From assembly GCA_949128115.1 (NCBI GenBank), contig OX421967.1, forward strand, positions 10,220,070 to 10,284,069: a DNA stretch of 64,000 nucleotides. The letters are read 5' to 3'. Each line of letters opens with the position of its first letter. Position 1 is the stretch's first letter. The notes under the pieces were generated by a model. That model ran no database searches. It was not told the DNA's origin and was given only the letters and a program-made list of their open reading frames with translations. Both the position numbers and the translations under genes were made by a program. Shown in pieces: positions 55,345-64,000 of the stretch. The stretch comes from Anaspis maculata (taxonomy: Eukaryota > Arthropoda > Insecta > Coleoptera > Scraptiidae).

Positions 55345-57813
55345 ATGGTTGCATGTGCGTTACGAACCTGTACCAGTCGTACTGGTATCCATAAGAATAA
55401 GAAATCTACCGGGGTCACTTTTCACAGGTTACAAGCAGGTCCGTACCGGGAGGATTTGTCGAAAGTAATAGGTATGTTTCTTTTGTTCGTTTAGATTCCC
55501 GAGGCGCTCGTGCAGTCGTCGACTCGACTGGATCGCCTTCACTGCCCGCGTCGGTTGGGAACCGACGGAATACAGCACTATATGCTCGAAGCATTTCGAG
55601 GAAAAGTACTTCGATAAAACGTCCGCGTGCGGCCTAATTCGCTTGAGAGATAATGCTGTTCCTACGCTTCTTGGTTTAAATCAGGTAAATCCGAGTATAA
55701 TTATGTTTAGTTGGAGGTTTTCATGTTCAAAAACTTTAGCCCGCTCTTTCTAGAGAATAGTTAAGTGTTAGAGCTCTTTTCGCCGGTTATTTCTTGAAGA
55801 AAAACGCGATCCTTCTCTTTTCAAAGCCTCGACAACTATTTTGATTAAAAAATCCTTCCATATCAAGGACTGAGCCATATCAACCGATATACCTAGAGTA
55901 GATGGTCATATCAAGGAATTATTTTTTTGAGAGAAATTTTGCAAACGGGTGATTACGCATATAACAATAAACTTTATAAACCAAATATCTACCAGTACCT
56001 ATACCTACCTCTACCTACCTATCAAATCTTAGAACTTCTCTATTGGTTTCTATATGAAATTTCCAACAGGGTTGGTGGGCGACTTCTCGTCCTAATTTAC
56101 AAAAAAAAATGTAGGTAGGTACTTAGAGTAAGTACCTAGATGATTATATCTTAGTATAGGTAGGTATATGTAATTATCCAGTGTTTGTATTTTATAGAAC
56201 GTTCATGCAACTGCATTCATCATGGATGCAATCTCTAGTGCACCATCGTCTGTTCCTTCGTCTTCGTTGTCGTCTGTCTTTTTATCTTCATCATCCTGCG
56301 TTGTGGAACCAAGGTGGGTACCTACCTCTTTAGTCTTGAATTTTTTTTTTAATCCGGACCTGCCGAGTGGTCTAAGCAGGATAAGCCACACCCACACTAC
56401 CACACAATGGGCGTTTTCCATTTAGCGACACAAGTCAACTTGTGTCGACACAAACCGACACAAACGCGTTCCATTTGATCTGTGTTCCTTTGTTTCATCG
56501 ACACAAGCTAACACAAGCTGACACAAACCGACACAAATGTTTTAAATGGAAAGCGCCCATTACACTACAATGAGCAATATTTCAGATTTTCACCACCGAA
56601 GGTGCACTGGTGCTCACAATGTCCGTACGAGTCTGAATGGCAGTTCCAACTCGACCGCCACGTCCTAAGGGCACACGGAATCCCCTATAGAACCAATTTG
56701 TACGACGCAGTCACAGAACCAGAACAGTTCTCTTGCGTTTGTGGCAACTTCCAGACCTGCCACAAGTTGGGCATGCACGAACACTGGAAACACCAACACG
56801 ATCCGGCTTTTGCCACTGACCAGAGCACCGAATTAAACGCATTTCACGACCAATTTTGCAATTACCGTTGCGACTTCTGCGAATACCGATCGCACTCGGG
56901 CATAATCAACGCAAAACATACCGCTTCATGTTTCGCGTTATCAGCTGGGATTCGATGTACCGAATGTTCGTACCGAACTGACCGCACGTGGAATTTGAGA
57001 CGGCACATGTTGATGCATGTCACAACCAAAGCTGACGAGCGCACCGATAATTACTGGTTCCAATGCATCCAGTGTTCGTACAAATCTCGACATGAGGGGT
57101 TACTACAAACGCACTTGCTGCAACACATCGGAGCTGCCAACGAATTTGATCCGGAAAAACACCTTCAGTGCTCAGAGTGTTCGTTCCGGTGCAAGTTCAA
57201 ATCGTTCTTGAAGCGGCACATGCTGAAGCATATCCCGAGCGAAGCCGTCGAATGGTCCGAGTGCCCTCAGTGCCCGTACAAAACGAAGCACGGCAAGAAC
57301 CATTTGAAGAAGCACATGCTGAGGCACACGCCCGTCGAGGAGATCGAATGGTTCGCGTGCGACAAGTGTCCCTACAAGGCCAAGTACAAGAACAATCTGA
57401 CCGAGCACCAGCTCACGCACGCTTCGAGCGAGGAGATCGCCTGGTTCGCCTGCTCGCAGTGTTCGTACCGGGCGAAGCGCAGCGGCGAATTGAAGAGGCA
57501 CGTCGTGAAGCACACGCCGGCCGAGGAAATCCAGTGGCTCGAGTGCACGCAGTGTCCCTACAAGGCCAAGCAAAAGCGGTACATGAAGATGCACATGTTG
57601 AAGCACGCGGACAGCGAGGAGGTCGCCTGGTTCGAGTGCCAGCAGTGCGAGTACAAGTCCCGGCGGAGGGTGGACTTCCTGAGGCACATGGTGGGCCACA
57701 TGCCGGCCGAAGAAATCGCCTGGTTCGCCTGCACGCAGTGTTCTTACAAGTGCAAACAGAAGAGATACTTGAAGACGCACATGCTGACACACGGTGTGCA
57801 GGGGAATAAGTGA
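55345..57813 (+). CDS. THAP domain fused to 12 C2H2 zinc fingers, 538 aa
   Basis: Four exons with fully consistent phases: 55345-55427, 55495-55684, 56198-56313 and 56586-57813. Exons 1-2 encode a complete THAP domain: Cys 4 and 9 (MVACALRTC), GVTFHRFP at the first junction, CSKHF (C-x2-H) and the closing AVPTLL motif near residues 80-86. THAP domains bind DNA and derive from P-element-like transposases. Exon 3 is a Ser-rich linker of about 40 residues. Exon 4 carries about 12 C2H2 units; units 1 (CSQCPYESEWQFQLDRH) to 3 are irregular, and 6-12 are a regular array of about 28 residues with linker EE(I/V).W(F/L).C. Likely a nuclear DNA-binding regulator; target unknown. Exon 4 is GC-rich. The first donor (GTTACA) is weak, but it alone gives a THAP domain. 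Confidence 0.82.
56407..56561. mobile_element. ATGGGCG MITE, copy 2, in the THAP gene intron
   Basis: ATGGGCGTTTTCCATTTA on the left and TAAATGGAAAGCGCCCAT on the right, with CGACACAAG/CTTGTGTCG repeats inside. It makes up more than half of the 272-bp third intron, which would be about 117 bp without it. Confidence 0.85.
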
Positions 57814-58718
57814 AGGCTCTTAATTAATAATAATTTAAACAAAACTTTTTTCTGTTAATAGTTACCTACTAAAGTAAGTACCTACCGTGTGATCCACAAA
57901 ATTCCTAATCAGGGGTGGCTTTGGAAACACAATTTTGATCAATAATAGGCGATTTACATTTGAAAAACGTCACCTGGTGTAGAGTTCGGTACTTGATCGT
58001 AGAGGAATTTTTTGAGAGGAATACATACCCACACACTAGTAGATACCTGCAATACCCACATCATTGACATGGAAATTTGACAAGTAGAAAAATGTGAAAA
58101 GGGGTTTGCATTTGTGCCTCTTATTTCATGTTATGGTTAGCGTTTTTAGCAGGCTTGTAGTAGATCTAGCTCCAGAGGTGCGCAGCTGAAAGACTATACG
58201 CCCCCAGCAATGCACTACATTGCGATTGCGGTAAAAAAGGCAACGTTTGCGTCCCGAACACAGAGGTAGCTACGGCGAGCTTATTAGAATGAAAAATGCG
58301 GATCTCCAGCTGAAGTCCAAGCAGAAAATCTTCAGAAAAAAGCGAAGAAATAGCCCGAAGTGACTTTTTCTTGGCTGGCAGGTTAGCTTCTTGTGTGTTT
58401 CCCTCCGCGCAGATGTGACATTCTGTTGCTTTTCCTTGGGCGAAAGCTATGGATGATTTAGAGAAAGATCTGCGACGACTGGTCATCAACATGGGGCTCA
58501 ATAAAAAGCCTACGGGGTCCCAAGGGCTCACAGGAACAAAAGTTTGCTTGTAGTGGACTGCACAAGATAGCAAAGTGACAGTCTTGACGTGCCACCAATT
58601 GACGTAACAGCCGACGTTGTCTGCGGCAACTTGAACTTGGACCTCCTCAAATAATTAATTCCCTAAAACTTTCTCCACGAAGAGGCCATTTTAGGCCCAA
58701 TAAGGTCAATCGCCTATA
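57814..58718. other. Intergenic / 3' region of the THAP gene
   Basis: No gene supported. A minus-strand frame at 58573-58166 has no ATG until well inside, no domain and overlaps a GGGGCTC-type patch (58490-58540), so I left it out. Confidence 0.35.
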
Positions 58719-58876
58719 GACCTTATATTGATAATTTGCACTTTCCTCTTCCACTAATGATTTGTAAATTAGGCTAGTTCTTTGACGCATGCGCACTGCA
58801 GTAAATCCAAGGGTAGATCACACGCACTTGTCTTTCTGCCCGATCACCGCCTGCGCTTTGAATTCTTAAAATGGTC
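58719..58876. mobile_element. GACCATATTAA-family element, deletion derivative
   Basis: 158 bp. The left end GACCTTATATTGATAATTTGCACTTTCC and the right end (complement GACCATTTTAAGAATTCAAAGCGCAG) match the two ends of the 573-bp element at 12548-13120 in inverted orientation. The middle is deleted. Confidence 0.8.
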
Positions 58877-59529
58877 TATTGAAGCGATAGAGTTGACTCA
58901 ATGACCAAATATACTTATTGGCAGCAAAGCCAACTGCGATAAGGAATTTTGTTGATATTGTTTTTTATCTTTAATAGGTAATATTTTTTCCTTTTTCCCA
59001 TTCAAGTTGAATTTATCGGTTTTTTGTTTGTGACGGGAATATTTTTTATTTTAGTTGAACTCGCTAGTTCTTAATACGAGCTTCTTATTTTGTTAAGCTT
59101 TTATCAAAATTGATGAAAACGATTGTTGTTTGACTATTTGTGTTTCATTGTCATTCACAGGGGTTTTATCATGTACCACATGATATATGTATGTATGGTT
59201 CACAATGGATCAAAGGTCGAGCTCAAAAAAGCCCAATATAATTTTTTATGCTTTTGATTCAAATAGCTTTGTTTCCACATGCAGAAGAATCCTCTAGAAA
59301 AACTTTGGATTATTCACAATTGATAATGAACAGCTGGTTGAAAAATTAAAAAAATGTAAACGAAAAATTTTGTCATTGTGTACTACCCTCCCCTACTGGC
59401 CTCCTCTCAGGTTACTGGACCACACAGATGAAAGGCTGGTTTACGATCGGCGCTGTATTCCAGTTTAAAAGAGCTAAAAGGGATGAACACGAAAGGAAAG
59501 GAGTACCTATTTGAATTTTGCGGTCCAGT

Positions 59530-59940
59530 ACAGAAAACGGCCACACGTAAATCCAAACGAAAAAATTGGCAAATCTCTCGGAATGGCGTGTGGAATGATG
59601 ATCTAAAATAAAATTTGCGGATTATGCAGAAATGTTTGCAGAAAAACAAGGAACAACGCGTTAAAAGAACAGCCAAGTTTCTGGATGTTGTTGTATTGTT
59701 GGTTGCCTACATCACTTCAGTGGAAAATCAGAGCATGTACGCCACAGTGACTCATGACTTACCAACAAAACAATGTCACGCGTGGGCCTGAGATGGGTAC
59801 CGCAAAGAAGAGTAGTACGACGTAACAATTCAACTGCAAAGAAACTATAAGTGTGATCGTAATTTCGCCCCCGGTGGGGACTAATCATCGTGAGTATAGA
59901 AGGCAATCAGAGTTTGTTTCGTGGTTGTAAAAAGTGTTTC
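59530..59940 (+). repeat. Second copy of the 4.4-4.9 kb segment
   Basis: See 4425-4890. Here the exon-like part starts at an ATG near 59774 (MSRVGLRWVP) and stops after 25 codons; the donor is GTGAGT near 59889. Confidence 0.6.
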
Positions 59941-60213
59941 AAATGTAAATCTTTCAAGACACAAAAAACTTCAATTCGCGTGACGTCGGCCAAGAGTCAC
60001 AACATGAGGGTATGTAAAAATAAGTGACGGTAAAAGCGTATTTTGTAGTACTATTGTTATTATTATTCAACTATTCTCCGGAATTACGCCAAAGTAACAA
60101 GTAACCATGCCTGGGGCCAATATTGCCCCCATTATTCGATATTTATTTGTACTGTTCAAATAGGATGAACGCTTAATTATTTTCAACCCATCATTGAACC
60201 AGCAATCTATGCG
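59941..60213. other. 3' region of the secreted-protein gene
   Basis: On the minus strand AATAAA (complement TTTATT at 60142-60147) lies about 70 bp beyond the stop codon and is a plausible polyadenylation signal for the gene at 61429-60214. Confidence 0.45.
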
Positions 60214-61429
60214 TTAATCCAGGGGACAATAATCCTTGTCCTCTTCCTCGCACCACTCACATTCCTCCCAATCCGGGTCGGTCGGTTTACACCTCTCCCA
60301 CATTTCGGTCCATGGGATATCTCCGTAGTCGTCATTATGGAACTCATCAGTAAAGAACTGATCAGTCCAATAGTCACCAATCGATACGTTTTCCGCATCA
60401 TCTGCCATATCTCGAACTCTTCCTAAGGTGCCCTTGACCTTTTCTGATGCCCTCCTGATTCTGTTCGAGTCAGAATGTGGTCGGCGTCGTCGTTTAAATT
60501 GAAGCCCAGTCTTGGCTGTAGCACCTTCTGTTTTCGTATTTATACCTGGAACAATCATAATTTTTACTCATAAATCAGAGGTTTGAAATGACATGGATTT
60601 CAGTTTTTTTTCAAGAGAAACTCAATTTTTCCTCAACCTAAAATGATTTTAGTCAATTTTTTATAACAGTAAGGGTTTTGCTTCGATAATAATTATTGTT
60701 AGGTGCGTTTTAGAATTATTTTACTATAGGTAGGTACACAAAGAGTCATTTTTCAAAAAACTTTTTTAAAAATATCTGCAAAAGAATTTTTGTCCTTTCT
60801 AATGGAATAAGCAGGAAGAAATGGGGAAAATTTTAGTAAACGAATTATTTTGATTGCTTCATTTTAAAGAGAGATATCATTATTTTTGTGCGGTGAATTC
60901 ATACGGACAGGAAGCCCCAACGGGCCGGTAGTAATGACTCTTCGCCGTTTGTACACATACTTAGTGCTCAGGCTCTTTATCATTTGCACTCTACGACTAG
61001 AAAAGTGTAGTATTGAAGAATTCTATTGGTTCAATTCCTCTTAAACCTCGTCTTAAACTAAAGGTCGTGGCGGTATCGTTTTTTTTTCACGTGAGTGCTG
61101 ATTTTCTGCGGATGGGAATAATAGGCGAGGAATAGGCATGAAAAATTGATTCTGCCGCGCAGAATGATACATTTTCTTTTGTAAAACATGATGCGTAAGT
61201 TCACTTTGATCTACGTGAGTATAATTAGATACTTATTACAATTAACAACAAATACTGAACAACATCTTAGCAACAATTTTCTTTACTAAACAATCTTACC
61301 CCAGTTGGTTGTTTAAAACACATAGAGTCACAAAACGAACTATGTAGGTACCTACTTACTTGCACCGGAAGCGGAACTGAAAACGACGGACACAACAACG
61401 CAGAAAAGAAGAACAAAAAGTAGCTTCAT
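60214..61429 (-). CDS. Unrecognised small secreted protein, 133 aa, two exons
   Basis: Exon 1 (61429-61360) has an ATG and encodes a textbook signal peptide (MKLLFVLLFCVVVSVVFSSA, cleavage probably near residue 20-23), ending A|GTAAGT. Exon 2 (60545-60214) begins after TTCCAG in the matching phase; 402 bases in total including the stop. The mature chain of about 110 residues is sharply two-sided: a basic middle with KRRRR and RIRR, possible furin-type sites, then a very acidic, aromatic C-terminus (FTDEFHNDDYGDIPW...) with four Cys in the last 30 residues. I recognise no family. Possible roles include a processed peptide precursor or a salivary/secreted effector; that is inference from the signal peptide, size and composition only. 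Confidence 0.75.
60546..61359 (-). other. Intron of the secreted-protein gene
   Basis: 814 bp, GTAAGT...TTCCAG. No repeats with clear ends were seen inside. Confidence 0.65.
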
Positions 61430-61771
61430 CTGAAACTTTATTATAATTGATAATTCAACTACTGCTGCCTGAACACTTATTTATGCCTAGAACTACTCAG
61501 AAATTCGTGGGGTAATATGAAACGATTTATCTACCATTTGATTTTATACCCAAGATAAGTAACAATAGATTGTTTCATTTTAACCAAAACATTCAAATTC
61601 CACTTTACTGACTAATTAGTATTTATTAACGATGTTAGGTTTTGCTTTACACAATAGGTAGGTAGGTATGTTGTAGTACATTCATGTTGTACATTCATGT
61701 TTTTAATTCAGTAATCGCACTTTTTGGATTGATCATGCGATCTTGAAGATGGCGTATTTGATTGGGTCAGA

Positions 61772-62117
61772 CAGTGGCGTATTTAGAGATTTGGGATGGG
61801 GGGGGGGGAACAAAGTGATTTTTTTTTAATAAAGATACGTGAGAAAGTGTTTGCAGGGGGGGTGGAGTTTGAACAGAAGGCAGAAAAAATGCCTCTATCC
61901 ATCAATAAACAAAGATTTGAGCTGTAGTAATTATTAAGTAGAAGGGTAGAATGTTATTACGTATTATACAACGAAATTACATATACATTTTAAAATGTTC
62001 AACATTATTGGAGCGCGCCTGTTCTTTTGCCGGTAAACCTTCTTCTTATTATTATCATCACAGATCGATGGGGGGGGGGCACATGCTCCCCATGCCACCC
62101 CCATAAATACGCCACTG
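61772..62117. mobile_element. hAT-type element, CAGTGGCGTATTTA ends
   Basis: 346 bp, CAGTGGCGTATTTA on the left, TAAATACGCCACTG on the right, flanked by an 8-bp duplication with one mismatch (GGGTCAGA 61764-61771, GGGTCAGG 62118-62125). Contains G-runs of 8-10 at each side. No transposase. Confidence 0.88.
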
Positions 62118-62743
62118 GGGTCAGGTTTCTCCAACACCATCTTTTGTTGGATTTGAAAAAAAATTGGTTGCGGTCATCGCATCTCAGCACGTCAGAGCGC
62201 ACGATCAATTCGAAATAGCTATGTCTGCAATGAGTAAGGAATAATGCAATGTTTAGTAAATAACGTAATGACTGCTGCGAAGAAAACCAATTTTCTGGGC
62301 GAGGCTTACTAGTGAACACACCGCAAGGTGAAGAAAGAGGTGGACTGCGGTTCTACTTGTGTCCACATAAACCCAGAAAGTAGAATCGAACTGACGACTT
62401 TTTGTCAAAAAATATAAACACCAAAATCAAATTAGGTAGCTAAGTACCTATCAGAGAATTCTGAAATTCCATACATTACCGTGCCACCGAAAAACTTACA
62501 TCACTACTTCCCTATTCGCGATTTAAATCAATCTTTCCCGCCACAAGATGGCTGCCACAAGCGGAATGCTTTGATGATGATTGGTTGCCATCATCATGAC
62601 CTGTTGACTTATGACCTGTTATGACCTTAAGGGGGAAAAAAGCGACAAATCACTAAGCCCCGAGTGATACATCGCCATCAAATAAGGTGAGATTTCCTGG
62701 GTTCTGTGTCCTGGGATTGATGACGAAAGAACTGCAGGTGTTA
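62118..62743. other. Intergenic sequence
   Basis: No gene, RNA or element supported between the hAT element and the next MITE. Confidence 0.35.
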
Positions 62744-62903
62744 TGGTGGCCTTACATTGAGCATCAAAATGCTGCAGCTCTTTTTGCTGCCGAGCTCTCA
62801 TTGGTCAAATGTTGGTCACTGACAGCAATAACAGGCGTCAGTTCCAATCAGAACTCTGCTGCAAAGAAAGCTGCAGCATTTGATGTTCAATGTAAGGCCA
62901 GCA
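62744..62903. mobile_element. TGGTGGCCTTACATTGA MITE, TTA target
   Basis: 160 bp: GGCCTTACATTGAGCATCAAAATGCTGCAGC pairs with GCTGCAGCATTTGATGTTCAATGTAAGGCC. Exact TTA duplication (62741-62743, 62904-62906), again PIF/Harbinger-like. Confidence 0.82.
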
Positions 62904-63061
62904 TTAGTATTGAAACGCATTCGAGTATGGCGTAAATGGCATTTCCACCAGCTAGCTGACAGCGTCATGATTTACCCATCAAATTTTGGCATGAGCTTTC
63001 AAAAATTATGTTTATTCGAAGAGAAGTCCAGAAAACGATCATTCAAATTCCAAGTACGAAT

Positions 63062-64000
63062 ATGAAAGAGCAAGCATTTATCGTTGTTAACGTCCTGCTA
63101 GTTGTGCATCTTGGAACATCACCTGCAACACCAGCACAAGTTGAAGGCCAGATTGGCCAGAGAAATAACCATTGCTTGCAAAGTCCAGACGCTGTAGGTC
63201 TCGCTGATATAGCTCCTCGAAGCCATGGTGCAAATAATGCAATTAAAATCCCTGAAGCCAACCATTTGGTGTGTGCAACAAAGTGCAGAGAACCCATAAA
63301 TCTCGATGAAGACTGCCCAGTTGATAAGCAGATTACTCAAAAGTGCTGGGGTGACTCTAGCCTCCTGAATTTCAATGACATGGCTCGCTTTTCAGCATCT
63401 AAAGTGCAAATGTTCTGCTTATTTTTAAAGTTCCAACGTATAGATCATAGTAAGTATGACATATGCAGGTTCTCCCAGAATTAAGGAGGGGAAAGTAACG
63501 AAACTCTGGGCTGAAATTCGGAGGGAACCCCGAAATTTTGCCTCGGTTAAAGTGAGGTCACCCTCAAGAGCAGTTCGCTCGATTTTTGAAATTTTTGTGA
63601 TGTCCGATAGAGTCATTTCTATCAGCCCTACCGCTCGCTGAACGCACAATCATGATCGAGTCAAATCATGTCGGTCCAGGTTAAGTCAGAGGAGGAGTTC
63701 TCAAAACGTTTGTCGGTGACGCAGGGCTCACTGGGAACGGTTAGTTGAAAAACAAAAATGTATTCTTGGTTGCCTACACGCCACCAAAATATACGAGCGT
63801 TCGAACTTTTTCAAATTATTTCGTTCAACTGAAACATCTTGAGCACTCGCTTATTGCCACCTTTAGGGTCAATGATTAATAAACTTTTTCTATCTTACCA
63901 ATTTCTAGAAAGAAATGACGAACATTACAAGATTGTGCGTGGTTGTGTGGGCAAAGGTGTAAACGTGGACGAGGAGTTGAACATTTGCAATCGACTGGGT
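63062..64000 (+). CDS. Ly6/uPAR-like secreted protein, 5' part
   Basis: Exon 1 63062-63449, donor A|GTAAGT; exon 2 from 63909 after TTTCTAG, phase-matched and open to the window edge. An in-frame ATG 54 bp earlier (63008) is a less likely start because the later one gives a clean signal peptide (MKEQAFIVVNVLLVVHLGTS). After a spacer of about 60 residues come cysteines spaced like a three-finger Ly6 domain: LVCATKC, DEDC, QKC, MFC, then KIVRGC and NIC in exon 2. Insect Ly6 proteins usually show C-x2-3-C near the start, V.RGC in the middle and a final CN, with a GPI anchor; the last part lies beyond 64000. They act in septate junctions, neuronal excitability or barrier tissues. Family assignment is by pattern only. 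Confidence 0.55.

Noticed and set aside
55472..55494. Stronger donor GTATGT at 55472 for the first THAP intron
   Set aside because: It would leave an intron of about 23 bases and shift out of the THAP frame; the weaker GTTACA donor at 55428 gives the complete domain.
57168..57809. 213-codon Arg/Val/His-rich frame on the same strand as the finger array, and 206-codon frame opposite
   Set aside because: Frame-shifted readings of the regular finger repeats; the periodic composition explains their length.
58166..58573. 135-codon minus-strand frame
   Set aside because: No early ATG, no domain, overlaps a GGGGCTC-type repeat patch.

Overview
This is a eukaryotic, almost certainly insect, nuclear window. 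The evidence is short GT-AG introns, C2H2 and THAP zinc-finger genes, a CDK9-type kinase with very long introns, Ty3/gypsy elements, tRNA-derived SINEs and many terminal-inverted-repeat (TIR) elements. Frequent TAGGTACCTACC-type microsatellites and the element mix suggest a sap-feeding hemipteran, but I cannot fix the species from sequence alone.

Host genes. (1) A 13-finger C2H2 protein on the minus strand at 2.2-4.2 kb. (2) A CDK9-like kinase on the minus strand, three exons from 32.2 to 21.9 kb, whose introns hold most of the repeats. (3) A tiny two-exon gene at 44.9-45.8 kb whose second exon is cut by a solo LTR. (4) A degenerate zinc-finger pseudogene at 54.4-54.8 kb (minus). (5) A four-exon gene at 55.3-57.8 kb (plus) that I reassembled from splice phases: an N-terminal THAP domain joined to about 12 C2H2 fingers, 538 residues. 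(6) A two-exon gene at 61.4-60.2 kb (minus) for a 133-residue secreted protein that I do not recognise. (7) The 5' part of a Ly6/uPAR-like secreted protein gene running off the right edge. Two copies of a possible mitochondrial-presequence exon lie at 4.7 and 59.8 kb.

Mobile DNA. A complete gypsy element (8042-13174) has two identical 181-bp LTRs, a 5-bp target duplication (TSD), a tRNA-Leu-type primer site and one open gag-pol frame of 1322 codons. A small TIR element has already inserted into its 3' LTR. A second, decayed gypsy element (14152-19367, minus) carries a hAT-type element in its 3' LTR, and a sister hAT copy lies 270 bp away in inverted orientation. Further left-half remnants are three pieces of a transposon-associated nuclease-like ORF (19.4-20.5 kb) and a non-LTR reverse-transcriptase fragment.

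From 24 to 52 kb the sequence is dominated by fold-back elements. They include a family with CAGGGTG ends in TATA targets, a three-level nest at 26.1-29.1 kb (mariner-like palindrome, TATA-type element exactly at its centre, pogo-like element in one arm), four copies of an AGGTGCG element with TWA duplications (one carrying another element), and a 3.9-kb inverted repeat at 47.9-51.9 kb. Several target duplications are exact, so the order of insertions can be read directly.

The clearest candidates for new biology are the THAP-C2H2 fusion gene with its neighbouring zinc-finger relic, the unrecognised secreted protein, and the long hairpins that could feed endo-siRNA production.
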